This document shows positions 48,869-58,800 of a stretch of 64,000 nucleotides of DNA, in pieces. Origin of the DNA: Mesorhizobium sp. Root102 (GTDB taxonomy: Bacteria > Pseudomonadota > Alphaproteobacteria > Rhizobiales > Rhizobiaceae); contig NZ_LMCP01000005.1 of assembly GCF_001425625.1 (NCBI RefSeq), positions 111,099 through 175,098 on the forward strand, given 5' to 3'. The notes under the pieces are model-generated. The model was not told the origin of the DNA and did no database searches. It saw only the letters and a list, made by a program, of their open reading frames with translations. Position 1 is the stretch's first letter; each line of letters starts with the position of its first letter. A program made the translations under genes and the position numbers.

Positions 48869-49858
48869 TCACCCCTTGTTTTCGCGCAAGACGCGCGATC
48901 TTGAGAGCCGCTCCTGTGCTGAGCGCCAGTAATTGCCGACCAGCAGCGAGCCGATCAAAAGCAGCCCGATGATCATGCCCTGCGCGTCGCCGCCGATCTG
49001 GTTGAGCGCCAGAACGTTGCGGATCACGGCAATCAGAACCAGGGCCAGCATCACGCCGGTCAGGCGACCCTTGCCGCCAAAGACGCTGACACCGCCGAGC
49101 AACACGATGGTGATGACGTCAAGTTCCATGCCAAGTGCGTTGTTGGCGCGGGCGTTGGAAAGGCGCGCGGTATAGACGACACCGGCGACGGCCGCGACGA
49201 TACCGGAGACGACGAACAGGTTCAACACCATGCGGCGCGTATCGATGCCGGAATAGCGCGCTACTTCTGGACTGCCGCCGAGCGCGTAGATGCGCTTGCC
49301 GGTCGGCGTCTTCTGCAGGATGACGGCAAACACCGGCGCCAGCACCAGGAATGGCACGATAGTCCACGGTATCTGCGTGCCCGGCAGGTTGTTGATGCCG
49401 AAATCGACGACCGCAGGCGGCAGGATGTTGACCGAACCGGTGCCGAGCAGGATGTAGCCAATACCGCGATAGAGCGCCATGGTGCCGAGCGTCACCACCA
49501 GCGACTGCAGTCCCAAGCCCGAGACCAGATAACCGTTGAAGGCGCCGAGCAGCCCGCCGGCGACGAGCGTTAGCGGGATTGCCGCCAGCGTCGGCACGCC
49601 GGCTTGAACGAGCAGGCCAAAGACCACGGATGCCAGCGCCAACACCGAGGCGATCGACAGGTCGATCTCGCGGGTGATGATGAGGAGCGTCATCGGCAGG
49701 ATCAGCAACGCCTTTTCCGAGGCGCTTGCAGCCAGTTGGGAGAGATTGAAGCCAGAAACGAAATTCGGCACGAAGATCGCCGCATAGAGGAAGATGGCGA
49801 GACAGGAGACTGCCAGCAGCAGGTCCCAGAAGTCGATCGAGCGCAGGAACTTTCTCAT
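48869..49858 (-). CDS. Sugar ABC transporter permease
   Basis: 329 residues with about 9 helices, of the RbsC/BPD_transp_2 type: ILPMTLLIITREIDLSIASV and LGGVSVFGGKGRLTGVMLAL are diagnostic. The ATG at 49858 overlaps the stop of the ATPase-permease fusion as ATGA. Together with the permease half of the fusion it forms the transport channel. The frame extends to 50539, but that part is the antisense of the fusion gene. Confidence 0.9.
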   Translation of the reverse strand: MRKFLRSIDFWDLLLAVSCLAIFLYAAIFVPNFVSGFNLSQLAASASEKALLILPMTLLIITREIDLSIASVLALASVVFGLLVQAGVPTLAAIPLTLVAGGLLGAFNGYLVSGLGLQSLVVTLGTMALYRGIGYILLGTGSVNILPPAVVDFGINNLPGTQIPWTIVPFLVLAPVFAVILQKTPTGKRIYALGGSPEVARYSGIDTRRMVLNLFVVSGIVAAVAGVVYTARLSNARANNALGMELDVITIVLLGGVSVFGGKGRLTGVMLALVLIAVIRNVLALNQIGGDAQGMIIGLLLIGSLLVGNYWRSAQERLSRSRVLRENKG

Positions 49859-52422
49859 CTCGCCCTCGCCAGTCTCGCCTGCTCGGCGCGCCGCACGATG
49901 AAGGTGTCGATGCCGATGGCTACCAGGATCACCAGGCCGTAGACACCCTGCAGCCACAGTGGATCGACGCGCACCAGTGTCAGCCCGTTCTTGATGACCA
50001 GCAAAGTGAGCGCACCGAGGATGATACCGAGCAGCGTGCCCGAACCGCCGCGGATGGCGACGCCGCCGACCACCGCCGAGGCGATCACTGTGAGTTCGAA
50101 GCCGAGCGCGACACGCGCATCGATGGTGGCGTAGCGCGATGCCCACAGAGCGCCGCACAGGCCGCCGAGCAGGCCGGCCATGCCGAAGGCCAGAAGGATG
50201 CGGCGGTCGACGGGGATGCCGATGAGACGCGCGCCGTCCGGGTTGGAACCGGTGGCGAACAGTTCGCGCCCAATGGCCGTGCGGTAGAGCAGCACGTAGC
50301 CGGCGCACAGGATGACAATGGCGATAACGACGATCAGCGGCACGCCGGCGATCTTCAGGCCCGTCATGTCGAGCCAGGCCTGCGTGACCTCGTCGGCGCT
50401 GATCTGGTCGCCCGCCGCCCAGATCGAGTTGAAGCCGCGAAAGATCGACATCGAGGCCAACGTAACGACGATGGCCGGTATCCTTCCCCTGGTAACGACA
50501 AGGCCGTTGGCCAGACCGGCGATACAGCCGACCGCGCATGCAGTCGCCAGGCCGATGCCGATGTCGAGTCCCGGATAGGCCTGAACCATGCTGGCCGCCA
50601 TGTAGGCTGAAAGACCGATCACCGCGGCGATCGAAAGGTCGATATTGCGGGTGATCAGCACCAGCATCTGTGCGAGTGCTGCAACAACCAGCAAGGCAGC
50701 ATCCATCGACACGGCGGTCAGGTTTGCCGCGCTCACCATGCGCGGGTTGATGATGGTGACCGGAATGGCGACCGCCAGCATCGCGGCCAGCAAACCGAAC
50801 TCACGCCGCTTTAGGAAATCGAACGGTCCCTTTTTCTTTTCGTTGAAGGCGGCACGCTCCGCCTGCGCCGCCGGATCGATGGGCTCATCGGTTTTCGTCG
50901 CCGCTTCCAGCACCTTTTCCTGGGTGGCTTCGCCCCTGGCGAATTCGGCCATCCGATGACCTTCGCGCAGAACGACTATGCGATCGCACATGCCGATGAG
51001 TTCGGGCATCTCGGAAGAGATCAGGATGATCGCCATGCCCTGGGCTGCAAGGTTGGCGATCATCGCGTGCACTTCCGCCTTGGTGCCGACATCGATGCCT
51101 TGCGTCGGCTCATCGAGGATGAGGACGCGCGGTTCGGTACGCAGCCATTTGGCCAGCACCACCTTCTGCTGATTGCCGCCGGAAAGTTCCTTGACCGGCT
51201 GACCGTAGCCGGAGAAGCGCAGCTTCATGCGCTTCAGCCAGTCCGCAACCAGGTCGATGGCGCGGTCCGTGCTGTAGAGGCCGGAGGGCGCCGCCTTGTC
51301 GAGAACCGGCAGCACGGCATTGTCGAGGATGGAGAAATCCATCACCAGGCTCTGGCCCATTCGGTCTTCCGAAACATAGGCGATGCGAGCATCCATAGCG
51401 TCACGTGCGGATGCGAAGCGCACGGCTTCTCCATCGATCAGCATTTCGCCGCCATCGGGCTGGTCGATACCGAACAGCACGCGCGCGATCTCTGTCCGCC
51501 CGCTGCCAACCAAGCCGCCCAGCCCGAGCACCTCCCCGGCATGCAGCTTAAAGTCGACGTCGGAGAAGCCGCCGGCGCGCGAAAGCCCCCTCGCCTCCAG
51601 CACCAGCGCGCCGGTGGCGTGGTCACGTTCCGGATAGAGGTCGGTCACCTCGCGGCCGACCATCATGCTGATTGCGGCCGCGCGGCCAAGCTCGGCCTTC
51701 GGCTTGACGCCGATGAGACGGCCGTCGCGCAGCACCGCAATGCGGTCGGCGATACGGAAGATCTCGTCCATGCGGTGACCGACGAACATCATCGCCACGC
51801 CGTGCAGCCTGAGATCGGCGACGACGGTGAACAGCCGTTCGACCTCGCGCTGAGACAGCGCCGCCGTGGGCTCGTCCATGATCAGCACACGCGCGTCGAG
51901 CGACAGGGCGCGGGCGATTTCCACCAATTGCTGCTCAGAGGTCCGCAGCGCGCCTAACCGCGTTGCCGACCGCACGTTGAGGCCGACCGTTGCCAACACC
52001 TTGCGGGCGCCGGCAAGCATTGCGGCATTGTCGATGCCGCCGAAGCGGTCACGCGGCATGTGCCCGAGATAGATGTTTTCCGCGACCGAAAGATCCGGAA
52101 ACAGGCCGGGATGCTGGTGCATGACCGCGATACCGGCGGTCTGGGCGTCGTGCGGCGAATGGAACGTCACAGGCTTGCCGTCGACTTCGACATGGCCACC
52201 GGTGGGAGAATGAACGCCGGCCAGCAGCTTCACACAGGTGCTCTTGCCGGCGCCGTTTTCGCCAAGCAGAGCCAGCACCTCGCCTGGGCGCAATTCGAAA
52301 GTCGCGTCTCTGAGGGCAATCGTGCCGCCAAAGGCCTTCGTTGCCTGAACCAGGGCAACCGGAACGGCCACTCCCCGGCCCGCCGTGGCGTCGGCGTCGC
52401 TATATGCGCCTAGCTGCAACAC
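49855..52422 (-). CDS. Sugar ABC transporter ATPase-permease fusion protein
   Basis: 855 residues. Residues about 20-515 are an RbsA/MglA-type double ATPase: Walker A GENGAGKST, signature SEQQLVEIARAL and Walker B LIMDEPTAALS in the first half, and the usual degenerate Walker A GLVGSGRTE, LSGGNQQKVVLAKWL and LILDEPTQGIDVG in the second. Residues from about 545 are a complete RbsC-like permease (MLVLITRNIDLSIAAVIGLS, ASAVVGGVAIRGGSGTLLGI), joined by the linker FNEKKKGPFDFLKRR. Normally these are separate genes. The start is GTG at 52422 or TTG at 52419, both after GGGAGGAA. First gene of the operon. Confidence 0.9.
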   Translation of the reverse strand: MLQLGAYSDADATAGRGVAVPVALVQATKAFGGTIALRDATFELRPGEVLALLGENGAGKSTCVKLLAGVHSPTGGHVEVDGKPVTFHSPHDAQTAGIAVMHQHPGLFPDLSVAENIYLGHMPRDRFGGIDNAAMLAGARKVLATVGLNVRSATRLGALRTSEQQLVEIARALSLDARVLIMDEPTAALSQREVERLFTVVADLRLHGVAMMFVGHRMDEIFRIADRIAVLRDGRLIGVKPKAELGRAAAISMMVGREVTDLYPERDHATGALVLEARGLSRAGGFSDVDFKLHAGEVLGLGGLVGSGRTEIARVLFGIDQPDGGEMLIDGEAVRFASARDAMDARIAYVSEDRMGQSLVMDFSILDNAVLPVLDKAAPSGLYSTDRAIDLVADWLKRMKLRFSGYGQPVKELSGGNQQKVVLAKWLRTEPRVLILDEPTQGIDVGTKAEVHAMIANLAAQGMAIILISSEMPELIGMCDRIVVLREGHRMAEFARGEATQEKVLEAATKTDEPIDPAAQAERAAFNEKKKGPFDFLKRREFGLLAAMLAVAIPVTIINPRMVSAANLTAVSMDAALLVVAALAQMLVLITRNIDLSIAAVIGLSAYMAASMVQAYPGLDIGIGLATACAVGCIAGLANGLVVTRGRIPAIVVTLASMSIFRGFNSIWAAGDQISADEVTQAWLDMTGLKIAGVPLIVVIAIVILCAGYVLLYRTAIGRELFATGSNPDGARLIGIPVDRRILLAFGMAGLLGGLCGALWASRYATIDARVALGFELTVIASAVVGGVAIRGGSGTLLGIILGALTLLVIKNGLTLVRVDPLWLQGVYGLVILVAIGIDTFIVRRAEQARLARAR

Positions 52423-52617
52423 CTTCCTCCCGGCATTGTTATTTTTTCAATTTGCTATATTAAATGGCTTGAAGCCGCAATAGGAAAATTGACTTAGACG
52501 GCTCCGACGCGCACTGTTGCATCTCCCACAGGCGTCGTCCATCGTGACTCGACCGGAGTGGTTTCAGGGCCGCGCGTGCTGGGCTGAGCGGTAACAAACA
52601 AATCTGGAGGCTCCGCT
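52423..52617. promoter_or_regulatory. Divergent promoter region of the sugar ABC operon and ROK gene
   Basis: About 195 bases, AT-rich at 52440-52500. An inverted repeat TCAATTT (52447-52453) and AAATTGA (52496-52502) flanks the AT-rich core and may be an operator of the ROK regulator. GGAGG lies 7 bases before the ROK TTG start. Confidence 0.4.
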
Positions 52618-53903
52618 TTGTCGGGAAAAGGCAGCAATTCCGTCAAGGTTCGGCACTATAATGAGCGTTTTGTGCTCGATGCCATCCGCCGCCTGAAGGA
52701 GGCATCCAAGTCTGACTTGGCACGCGCCGCAAACCTGACGCCGGCTGCAGTTGCCACCATAGTTGATGGACTGGAGGCATCCGGATTTGTAAAGCAAGTG
52801 GGAAAAAGATTTGGACAACGCGGATCGCCGTCCACACTTTACAGGTTGACGGCAGAACGAATTTACAGCGTCGGCATCAAGATCGGTCGGCGCGCGCTGG
52901 AAGCCGTGCTCGTTGACTTCGCAGGCGAGGTCCGCGCCCGCGACTCACACGAATACCGCTTTCCGGATCCGGATCTGGTGCTCAAAGCCGGGAACATGTC
53001 ACTGGCCAATTTCGAAAAACTGGTTGCCGGACTTGGCGACGCCAGCATCGTCGGGGTCGGTATCGCTTCGCCTTATTTCCTCGGTGGCTGGAGCGAGGAA
53101 CTCGGCTTTCCTGGTGACCTTGGCAACCGCTGGGACGCGATCGATCTGACGAAATTCTTCGCCACGAGGCCGAAGACTCCAGTTTTCGTGGAGAACGACG
53201 CGTCTTCAGCGGCGCTTGCCGAACTTATCCAGGGCGCTGGTTCCCGATTCCGCGACTTCATGCACATCTCGATCGACACTTTCGTCGGCGGTGGGCTGGT
53301 GCAGGGCGGCAAGGTTCATACCGGGCCACACGGCAACAGCGCCGCGCTCGGCCCTTTGCCGGTTTCGCCATCAAGCCTCGATTCGGTGGCGGCCAATCCT
53401 GCGCGTTATCAAAGCCTGCTGCATCGTGCTTCCATTTATGTGCTGGTCAATCACCTCAAGTCGCGCGGCATCGTCATCAATCGCGTGCGGGAACTGGACC
53501 CATTGCCGGCGGGTGCCCGCGAACCGCTGTTCGAATGGATCGACGATTGCGCCAACGCGCTGGTCGAGGCGATCATCGCCATCACCTCCGTCATCGACAT
53601 CGAGGCGATCGTTCTCGACAGTATTCTGCCGCGACCGATTCATGTCGAACTCCTGGCAAGGGTGCAGACCCAGTTCTACAGGATCAGCGCTATTGGCATC
53701 GTGGCGCCGGAAATCGTGTCGGGACAATTCGGCCCCGAGGCTTCGCCGATCGGCGCTGCCATGTTGCCATTCTCGGCGCTTCTCGCCCCCGACAGCGGCG
53801 TGCTGATGATCGGCAAGGACAGAACAATGTTGCTGGGCAGTCTTTCGATGCTTGCCAGCCAAAGCCAACCACCAACAAGCACAGCGACTTCAAAGAGATC
53901 GAC

Positions 53904-53925
<22 letters not shown>
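52618..53925 (+). CDS. ROK-family transcriptional regulator
   Basis: 435 residues. The N-terminal winged helix is NERFVLDAIRRLKEASKSDL, ARAANLTPAAVATIVDGLEA; the ROK sugar-kinase-like fold follows with IVGVGIASPYFLGGWSEELG, FVENDASSAALAELIQGAGS and ISIDTFVGGGLVQGGKVHTG. The zinc-binding motif typical of active ROK kinases is not obvious, as expected for repressors. Start TTG at 52618, set by GGAGG 7 bases upstream. Its last seven codons and stop overlap the 3' end of the opposite-strand tRNA-Thr. It is divergent from the sugar ABC operon and is probably its repressor. Confidence 0.88.
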
Positions 53926-53978
<53 letters not shown>

Positions 53979-54140
53979 CGCTGATGGCGGGGCTTCTGCC
54001 ATATCGAACCGGCAAGCGCAAGGCCAAGCGCAACGCTTCTGTGAAAGCCTTTGCCGGATAGCTTTTAATGACATGGCGGCGCCACAATGTTGGCTATGCC
54101 TCATTGGGAGGTTGGCTGGGTCACCGGCCGGGACGGGACG

Positions 54141-54341
54141 ATGGACGACAAGACAATTCCAGTGAAAAAGGGCGGTACTAACCGCAAGGATCGGCTCGCC
54201 GAGCAATTGCGCGCCAATCTGCAGAAGCGCAAGGCGCAGTCGCGCTCGCGGCGCAGTGGTGACGCCGACAAGCGGCGCGCCGGGGAGGCCGACCAGCGGC
54301 CGGACGGGCTCGCTGCATCGAAGGAAATACAAAAAGATTAA
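54141..54341 (+). CDS. Small basic conserved protein upstream of murA
   Basis: 66 residues from ATG 54141, which follows GGGACGGGACG. Highly charged: MDDKTIPVKKGGTNRKDRLA, then many Lys and Arg (LQKRKAQSRSRRSG), with no membrane segment. It is probably helical and may bind RNA or DNA. Genes of this kind sit just upstream of murA in Rhizobiales. The frame extends to 54087, but the upstream part is not conserved-looking. Function unknown. Confidence 0.6.
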   Translation: MDDKTIPVKKGGTNRKDRLAEQLRANLQKRKAQSRSRRSGDADKRRAGEADQRPDGLAASKEIQKD

Positions 54342-54470
54342 CTCAAATCGGCCACTCTTGGCCCGGGGTGGGCGAAATCCTATTTCTTGAACCAAGCCGG
54401 CCAATGGTCTAGACGGGCCGCTACTCAAACGATTGAACCGGCCCTTTTTGGCCGAGAGGGACGTTCTTCC

Positions 54471-55763
54471 ATGGATCGCATCAGAATTGTCGGGGGCAAC
54501 AAGCTCTCCGGAAGCATTCCGATCTCGGGCGCGAAAAACGCGGCCCTGCCCCTGATGATCGCCTCGCTGCTCACCGACGACACGCTGACGCTGGAAAACG
54601 TGCCGCATCTGGCCGATGTCGAGCAGCTGATCCGCATTCTGGGCAATCACGGCGTCGATTATTCGGTCAATGGTCGCCGCGAGAAGCAGAACGAGGGCTA
54701 TTCGCGCACCATCAACTTCTCCGCCCGCAACATCGTCGACACGACGGCGCCTTACGAGCTGGTGTCGAAGATGCGCGCGTCGTTCTGGGTGATCGGCCCG
54801 CTGCTGGCCCGCATGGGCGAAGCCAAGGTGTCGCTGCCCGGTGGTTGCGCCATCGGCACGCGCCCTGTCGATTTGTTCCTCGAAGGCCTGCAGGCGCTGG
54901 GTGCCGATATCGACGTCGACACCGGCTATGTCATCGCCAAGACCCGGAATGGCCGCCTTGTCGGCAACCGCTATGTGTTCCCGAAGGTCTCGGTCGGCGC
55001 CACCCATGTGCTGATGATGGCGGCAGCACTGGCCAAGGGCGAGACGGTGCTGGAAAATGCCGCCTGCGAGCCCGAGATCGTCAACCTCGCCGAGTGCCTC
55101 AACGCCATGGGCGCGAAGATTTATGGCGCCGGCACGCCGACCATCACCATCGACGGCGTCGAATCGCTCTCCGGCGCCCGCGTCCGAGTCATTCCCGACC
55201 GCATCGAGACCGGTACCTATGCCATGGCCGTCGCCATGACCGGCGGCGACGTCGTTCTCGAAGGCGCGCGTCCGGAACTGCTGCAGACCGCGCTCGACGT
55301 GATCGCCCAGACGGGTGCCGAAATCACGCCGACCAATTCCGGCATCCGTGTGAAGCGCAACGGCGCCGGCATTTCGCCGGTCGATGTGACGACAGCGCCG
55401 TTCCCGGCCTTCCCGACCGATCTGCAGGCGCAGTTCATGGGCCTGATGACGATGGCCAAGGGCAAGTCGCGCATCACCGAGACGATTTTCGAAAACCGCT
55501 TCATGCATGTGCAGGAGCTGGCGCGGCTCGGCGCCCACATCACGCTTTCGGGCCAGACGGCGATCGTCGACGGCGTGCCGAAGCTGAAGGGCGCGCCGGT
55601 CATGGCGACCGATCTTCGCGCCTCTGTGTCGCTGGTCATTGCCGGCCTGGCTGCGGAAGGCGAGACCACGGTCAACCGGGTCTACCATCTCGACCGCGGC
55701 TTCGAACGGCTGGAAGAAAAGCTGTCCAACTGCGGCGCGGTGATCGAGCGGATTTCGGCGTAG
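54471..55763 (+). CDS. murA: UDP-N-acetylglucosamine 1-carboxyvinyltransferase
   Basis: First committed enzyme of peptidoglycan synthesis, adding enolpyruvate from PEP to UDP-GlcNAc. 430 residues. Conserved Lys22 lies in [12 protein letters not shown], and the catalytic Cys is residue 126 in [32 protein letters not shown] is present near residue 380. The ATG at 54471 is chosen over 54387 because the MurA N-terminus begins [10 protein letters not shown]. It is the fosfomycin target. Downstream repeat DNA separates it from the DUF2948 gene. Confidence 0.97.
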   Translation: MDRIRIVGGNKLSGSIPISGAKNAALPLMIASLLTDDTLTLENVPHLADVEQLIRILGNHGVDYSVNGRREKQNEGYSRTINFSARNIVDTTAPYELVSKMRASFWVIGPLLARMGEAKVSLPGGCAIGTRPVDLFLEGLQALGADIDVDTGYVIAKTRNGRLVGNRYVFPKVSVGATHVLMMAAALAKGETVLENAACEPEIVNLAECLNAMGAKIYGAGTPTITIDGVESLSGARVRVIPDRIETGTYAMAVAMTGGDVVLEGARPELLQTALDVIAQTGAEITPTNSGIRVKRNGAGISPVDVTTAPFPAFPTDLQAQFMGLMTMAKGKSRITETIFENRFMHVQELARLGAHITLSGQTAIVDGVPKLKGAPVMATDLRASVSLVIAGLAAEGETTVNRVYHLDRGFERLEEKLSNCGAVIERISA

Positions 55764-56070
55764 ACGCATCGGCGGGATTCCAGGCGTCAGACAATTTTCG
55801 ATCTCGGCGCCGCCCCTCATCTGCCTGCCGGCATCTCTCCCCATATCAGCGACGGGAGAAGGGGCTGCCCGCAACGTCGGTTCCCTTCCGCAACGCTGGA
55901 TAGTGGCGAAATCCTCATTGAAGGCGTCCTTCTCCCCCGTCCCTACACGGGGAGAAGTGACCGGCAGGGCGATGAGGGCAGCGCAAACCGAAGCTGTTGG
56001 CGCGGTTGCACGGATCGCCAAGACCGCCTAACAGAAGGCTGAACAATCAACCTTCAGGTGCGAAAACCGC
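55764..56070. other. Region downstream of murA with a rhizobial intergenic repeat
   Basis: About 300 bases holding the repeat element at 55810-55983 and no gene. A large minus-strand frame across murA and this region is an antisense shadow. Confidence 0.6.
55810..55983. repeat. Rhizobial long palindromic intergenic element
   Basis: Outer arms carry CCCTCATCTGCCTGCCGGCA on the left and matching inverse blocks (GACCGGCAGGGCGATGAGGG) on the right; internal blocks TCTCCCCATATC and TCCCCGTCCCTACACGG also oppose each other. The element is degenerate, about 170 bases. It is of a type very widely scattered between genes in Mesorhizobium. Confidence 0.7.
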
Positions 56071-56505
56071 ATGACCGCCCTTAAGCTTATCGCGCTCGAC
56101 GATCAGGATCTGAGCATTATTTCGGCCCATGTCCAGGACGCCGTGATGAAGATCAGTGATCTCGAATACCTGCCTGCGGCCAAGCGTTTCGTGCTGACCA
56201 TGAACCGTTTCGTGTGGGAGGCCAAATCCGGCCTGTTTCGCCAGCACAACGAGCGGCGCCAGGCAGTGCTGCATTTCGACCGAGTGCTTGGCGCCAAGAC
56301 CAACGGCCTCGCCCGCGACAAGCCGAATGAGGTCCTGTCCCTGCTGGCGATCAGCTTCATCGAGATCAGCAAGCCGGCCGGCATCGTCGAGCTGATCTTT
56401 GCGGGCGGCGGCACGATCATGCTCGATGTCGAATGCATCGAGGCGCGCCTCGCCGATGTCGGCGGAGCGTGGGAAGCCACCTCGCGCCCCATCCACAAGG
56501 CTTGA
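56071..56505 (+). CDS. DUF2948 family protein
   Basis: 144 residues, cytoplasmic. The opening MTALKLIALDDQDLSIISAH followed by LPAAKRFVLTMNRFVWEAKS and AISFIEISKPAGIVELIFAG identifies this alphaproteobacterial family. Its function is not known. It sits immediately upstream of hisD, 7 bases from the hisD ATG, so they form one operon with conserved order in Rhizobiales. Confidence 0.9.
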   Translation: MTALKLIALDDQDLSIISAHVQDAVMKISDLEYLPAAKRFVLTMNRFVWEAKSGLFRQHNERRQAVLHFDRVLGAKTNGLARDKPNEVLSLLAISFIEISKPAGIVELIFAGGGTIMLDVECIEARLADVGGAWEATSRPIHKA

Positions 56506-56512
56506 GCGTCCG

Positions 56513-57805
56513 ATGGCCATCACGCTTCGTCAGTCCGACGCCGATTTCGAGCAGCGTTTTGCCGCCCTCCTGCTGACTAAGCGGGAAGTGTCCGCCGATG
56601 TCGATGCCGCGGTGCGCGACATCATCGCGCGCGTGCGCGCCGAGGGCGACGCGGCCTTGATCGACTACACAAGGAAATTCGACCATGCCGACCTCGGCAG
56701 TCTCGGCATTGCCGTCTCGAAGAACGACATCGCCCAGGCTTACAAGGCCGCCGACCCAAAGACGATCGAGGCGCTGGAATTCGCGCGCGACCGCATCCGC
56801 TCTCATCATGAACGGCAGCGACCGAAGGACGATCGCTATACGGATGCCGCCGGCGTCGAGCTCGGCTGGCGCTGGACGGCGGTCGAGGCGGTCGGGCTCT
56901 ATGTGCCGGGCGGCACGGCAAGCTATCCAAGCTCGGTGCTGATGAACGCCATTCCGGCGAGGGTGGCCGGCGTCGAGCGCATCGTCATGGTGGTGCCGGC
57001 GCCCGGCGGCAGCATCAATCCGCTGGTGCTGGTGGCGGCCGATATATCAGGCGTGTCGGAAATCTACCGCGTCGGCGGTGCCCAGGCGATCGCAGCACTT
57101 GCCTATGGCACAGAAACGATCAGGCCGGTCGCCAAGATCGTTGGCCCCGGCAATGCCTATGTCGCGGCGGCCAAGCGGCAGGTGTTCGGTACCGTCGGCA
57201 TCGACATGATCGCCGGGCCATCGGAAGTGCTCGTCGTGGCCGACGGCAGCAACGATCCGGACTGGATCGCCGCCGATCTGCTGGCCCAGGCCGAGCACGA
57301 CACATCGGCACAGTCGATCCTGGTCACCGACGATCCGGCCTTCGGCATTGCTGTCGAACAGGCGGTCGAGCGTCAGTTGCAGAGCCTGCCGCGCGCCGAG
57401 ACGGCAGCGGCAAGCTGGCGCGATTTTGGCGCCGTGATCCTGGTTCCAACCATTGAATCCTCGCTGCCACTGGTCGACCGCATCGCCGCCGAACATGTCG
57501 AACTCGCCATCGACGACGCCGAGGGCTTCCTGGCGCGTATGCGCAATGCCGGTGCCGTCTTTCTCGGCCGCCATACGCCGGAAGCCATCGGCGACTATGT
57601 CGGCGGCTCCAACCATGTGCTGCCGACGGCACGCTCGGCACGTTTCTCGTCCGGCCTGTCCGTGCTCGATTTCGTCAAGCGCACGTCGATTCTCAAGCTT
57701 GGACCGGAGCAGTTGCGCCTCTTGGCGCCGGCGGCGATTGCGCTGGCCAGGGCGGAAGGCCTTGATGCGCACGGACGCTCCGTCGCGTTACGGTTGAACA
57801 TGTAG
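56513..57805 (+). CDS. hisD: Histidinol dehydrogenase
   Basis: Catalyses the last two steps of histidine synthesis. 430 residues. Zinc-site and catalytic blocks are YVPGGTASYPSSVLMNAIPA, RVGGAQAIAALAYGTETI, GNAYVAAAKRQVFG, GIDMIAGPSEVLVVADG and PDWIAADLLAQAEHDTSAQS (conserved His in the AEHD block). YVGGSNHVLPTARSARFSSG follows near the C-terminus. The ATG at 56513 lies 7 bases after the DUF2948 stop. The UPF0262 gene follows after 6 bases. Confidence 0.97.
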   Translation: MAITLRQSDADFEQRFAALLLTKREVSADVDAAVRDIIARVRAEGDAALIDYTRKFDHADLGSLGIAVSKNDIAQAYKAADPKTIEALEFARDRIRSHHERQRPKDDRYTDAAGVELGWRWTAVEAVGLYVPGGTASYPSSVLMNAIPARVAGVERIVMVVPAPGGSINPLVLVAADISGVSEIYRVGGAQAIAALAYGTETIRPVAKIVGPGNAYVAAAKRQVFGTVGIDMIAGPSEVLVVADGSNDPDWIAADLLAQAEHDTSAQSILVTDDPAFGIAVEQAVERQLQSLPRAETAAASWRDFGAVILVPTIESSLPLVDRIAAEHVELAIDDAEGFLARMRNAGAVFLGRHTPEAIGDYVGGSNHVLPTARSARFSSGLSVLDFVKRTSILKLGPEQLRLLAPAAIALARAEGLDAHGRSVALRLNM

Positions 57806-57811
57806 GCCGCT

Positions 57812-58297
57812 ATGTCGGACTCCGATCAAACCCGCGCCAGGCTGATCGATGTCGAACTCGATGAATCGATCGGCCGTTCGACACCCGATGTCGAGCATGA
57901 ACGCGCGGTGGCGATCTTCGACCTGATCGAGGAAAACAGTTTTCAACCCGTCAATGACAGCGGTGCCGGCCCTTATCGGCTGAAGCTGTCGCTGGCCGAG
58001 CAGCGCCTGGTGTTTGCCGTGGCGCGCGAGGATGGTGCCGCCGTCGTCACCCATATCCTGTCGCTGACGCCGCTCAGGCGCATCGTCAAGGACTACTACA
58101 TGATCTGTGAAAGCTATTACGACGCCATCCGCTCCTCGACGCCGAGCCACATCGAGGCGATCGACATGGGCCGCCGCGGCTTGCACAATGAGGGTTCGCA
58201 AACGCTGATGGACCGGCTCTCCGGCAAGATCGACATCGATTTCGATACGGCGCGCCGGCTGTTCACGCTGGTCTGCGTGCTGCACTGGCGGGGCTAG
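57812..58297 (+). CDS. UPF0262 family protein
   Basis: 161 residues. The pattern [20 protein letters not shown], then [16 protein letters not shown] and [20 protein letters not shown], is specific for UPF0262, a family restricted to Alphaproteobacteria. Its function is unknown. It is tightly packed between hisD (6 bases) and the phosphatase-like gene (2 bases or overlap). Confidence 0.93.
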   Translation: MSDSDQTRARLIDVELDESIGRSTPDVEHERAVAIFDLIEENSFQPVNDSGAGPYRLKLSLAEQRLVFAVAREDGAAVVTHILSLTPLRRIVKDYYMICESYYDAIRSSTPSHIEAIDMGRRGLHNEGSQTLMDRLSGKIDIDFDTARRLFTLVCVLHWRG

Positions 58298-58299
58298 TC

Positions 58300-58746
58300 C
58301 TGGCACCCGGCGCCCTGCCCCGTTCGATCCTGTTCCTGTGCGGCATGAATGCCGTGCGCTCGCCAATGGCAGAGCAACTGGCGCGGCGGATACTGCCCGC
58401 CACCATCTTTGTCGCTTCGGCCGGCGTCCGCGCCGGCGAGCGCGATCCGTTCGTCGATGTGGTTCTGGCCGAGGAAGGACTGTCGCTGGGCGAGCGCCAC
58501 CCAAGGACACTGGACGATCTCGAGGACGATTACTTCGACCTCATCGTCACGCTGGCGCCGGAAGCGCACCACGCCGCACTTGAGCTCACCCGCTCGCTCG
58601 CCGTCGAGGTCGAATACTGGCCGACGCCGGACCCGACCGATGCCGGCGGCACGCGCGAACAGATCATGGCGGCCTACCGGGACGTGCGCGAGCGGCTGAA
58701 AGCGCGGATCGGGCGTCGATTCGCGCCTCCGGAGGCCGCCGATTAA
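58300..58746 (+). CDS. Low-molecular-weight phosphotyrosine-phosphatase-like protein, no canonical start codon
   Basis: The catalytic P-loop ILFLCGMNAVRSPMAEQLA has the CX5R pattern, followed by FVASAGVRAGERDPFVDVVL. The family pattern is complete from the P-loop to DYFDLIVTLAPEAHHAALEL. The only in-frame ATG (58345) lies inside the P-loop after the catalytic Cys, so the true start is upstream, yet this frame has no ATG, GTG or TTG back to the stop at 58189. I give a tentative CTG at 58300, preceded by GGCGGGG. The gene may use a rare start or the sequence may contain an error. It lies between UPF0262 and infA. Confidence 0.75.
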   Translation: MAPGALPRSILFLCGMNAVRSPMAEQLARRILPATIFVASAGVRAGERDPFVDVVLAEEGLSLGERHPRTLDDLEDDYFDLIVTLAPEAHHAALELTRSLAVEVEYWPTPDPTDAGGTREQIMAAYRDVRERLKARIGRRFAPPEAAD

Positions 58747-58800
58747 GCGTGTTCACAAGCGGACGATTATCATATAGGTTCCGCCGAAATTCCGGCTAGA

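Noticed and set aside
48869..50539. Extended 556-residue form of the sugar permease
   Set aside because: The first part is out-of-frame sequence from the fusion gene; the ATGA overlap at 49858 gives the natural start.
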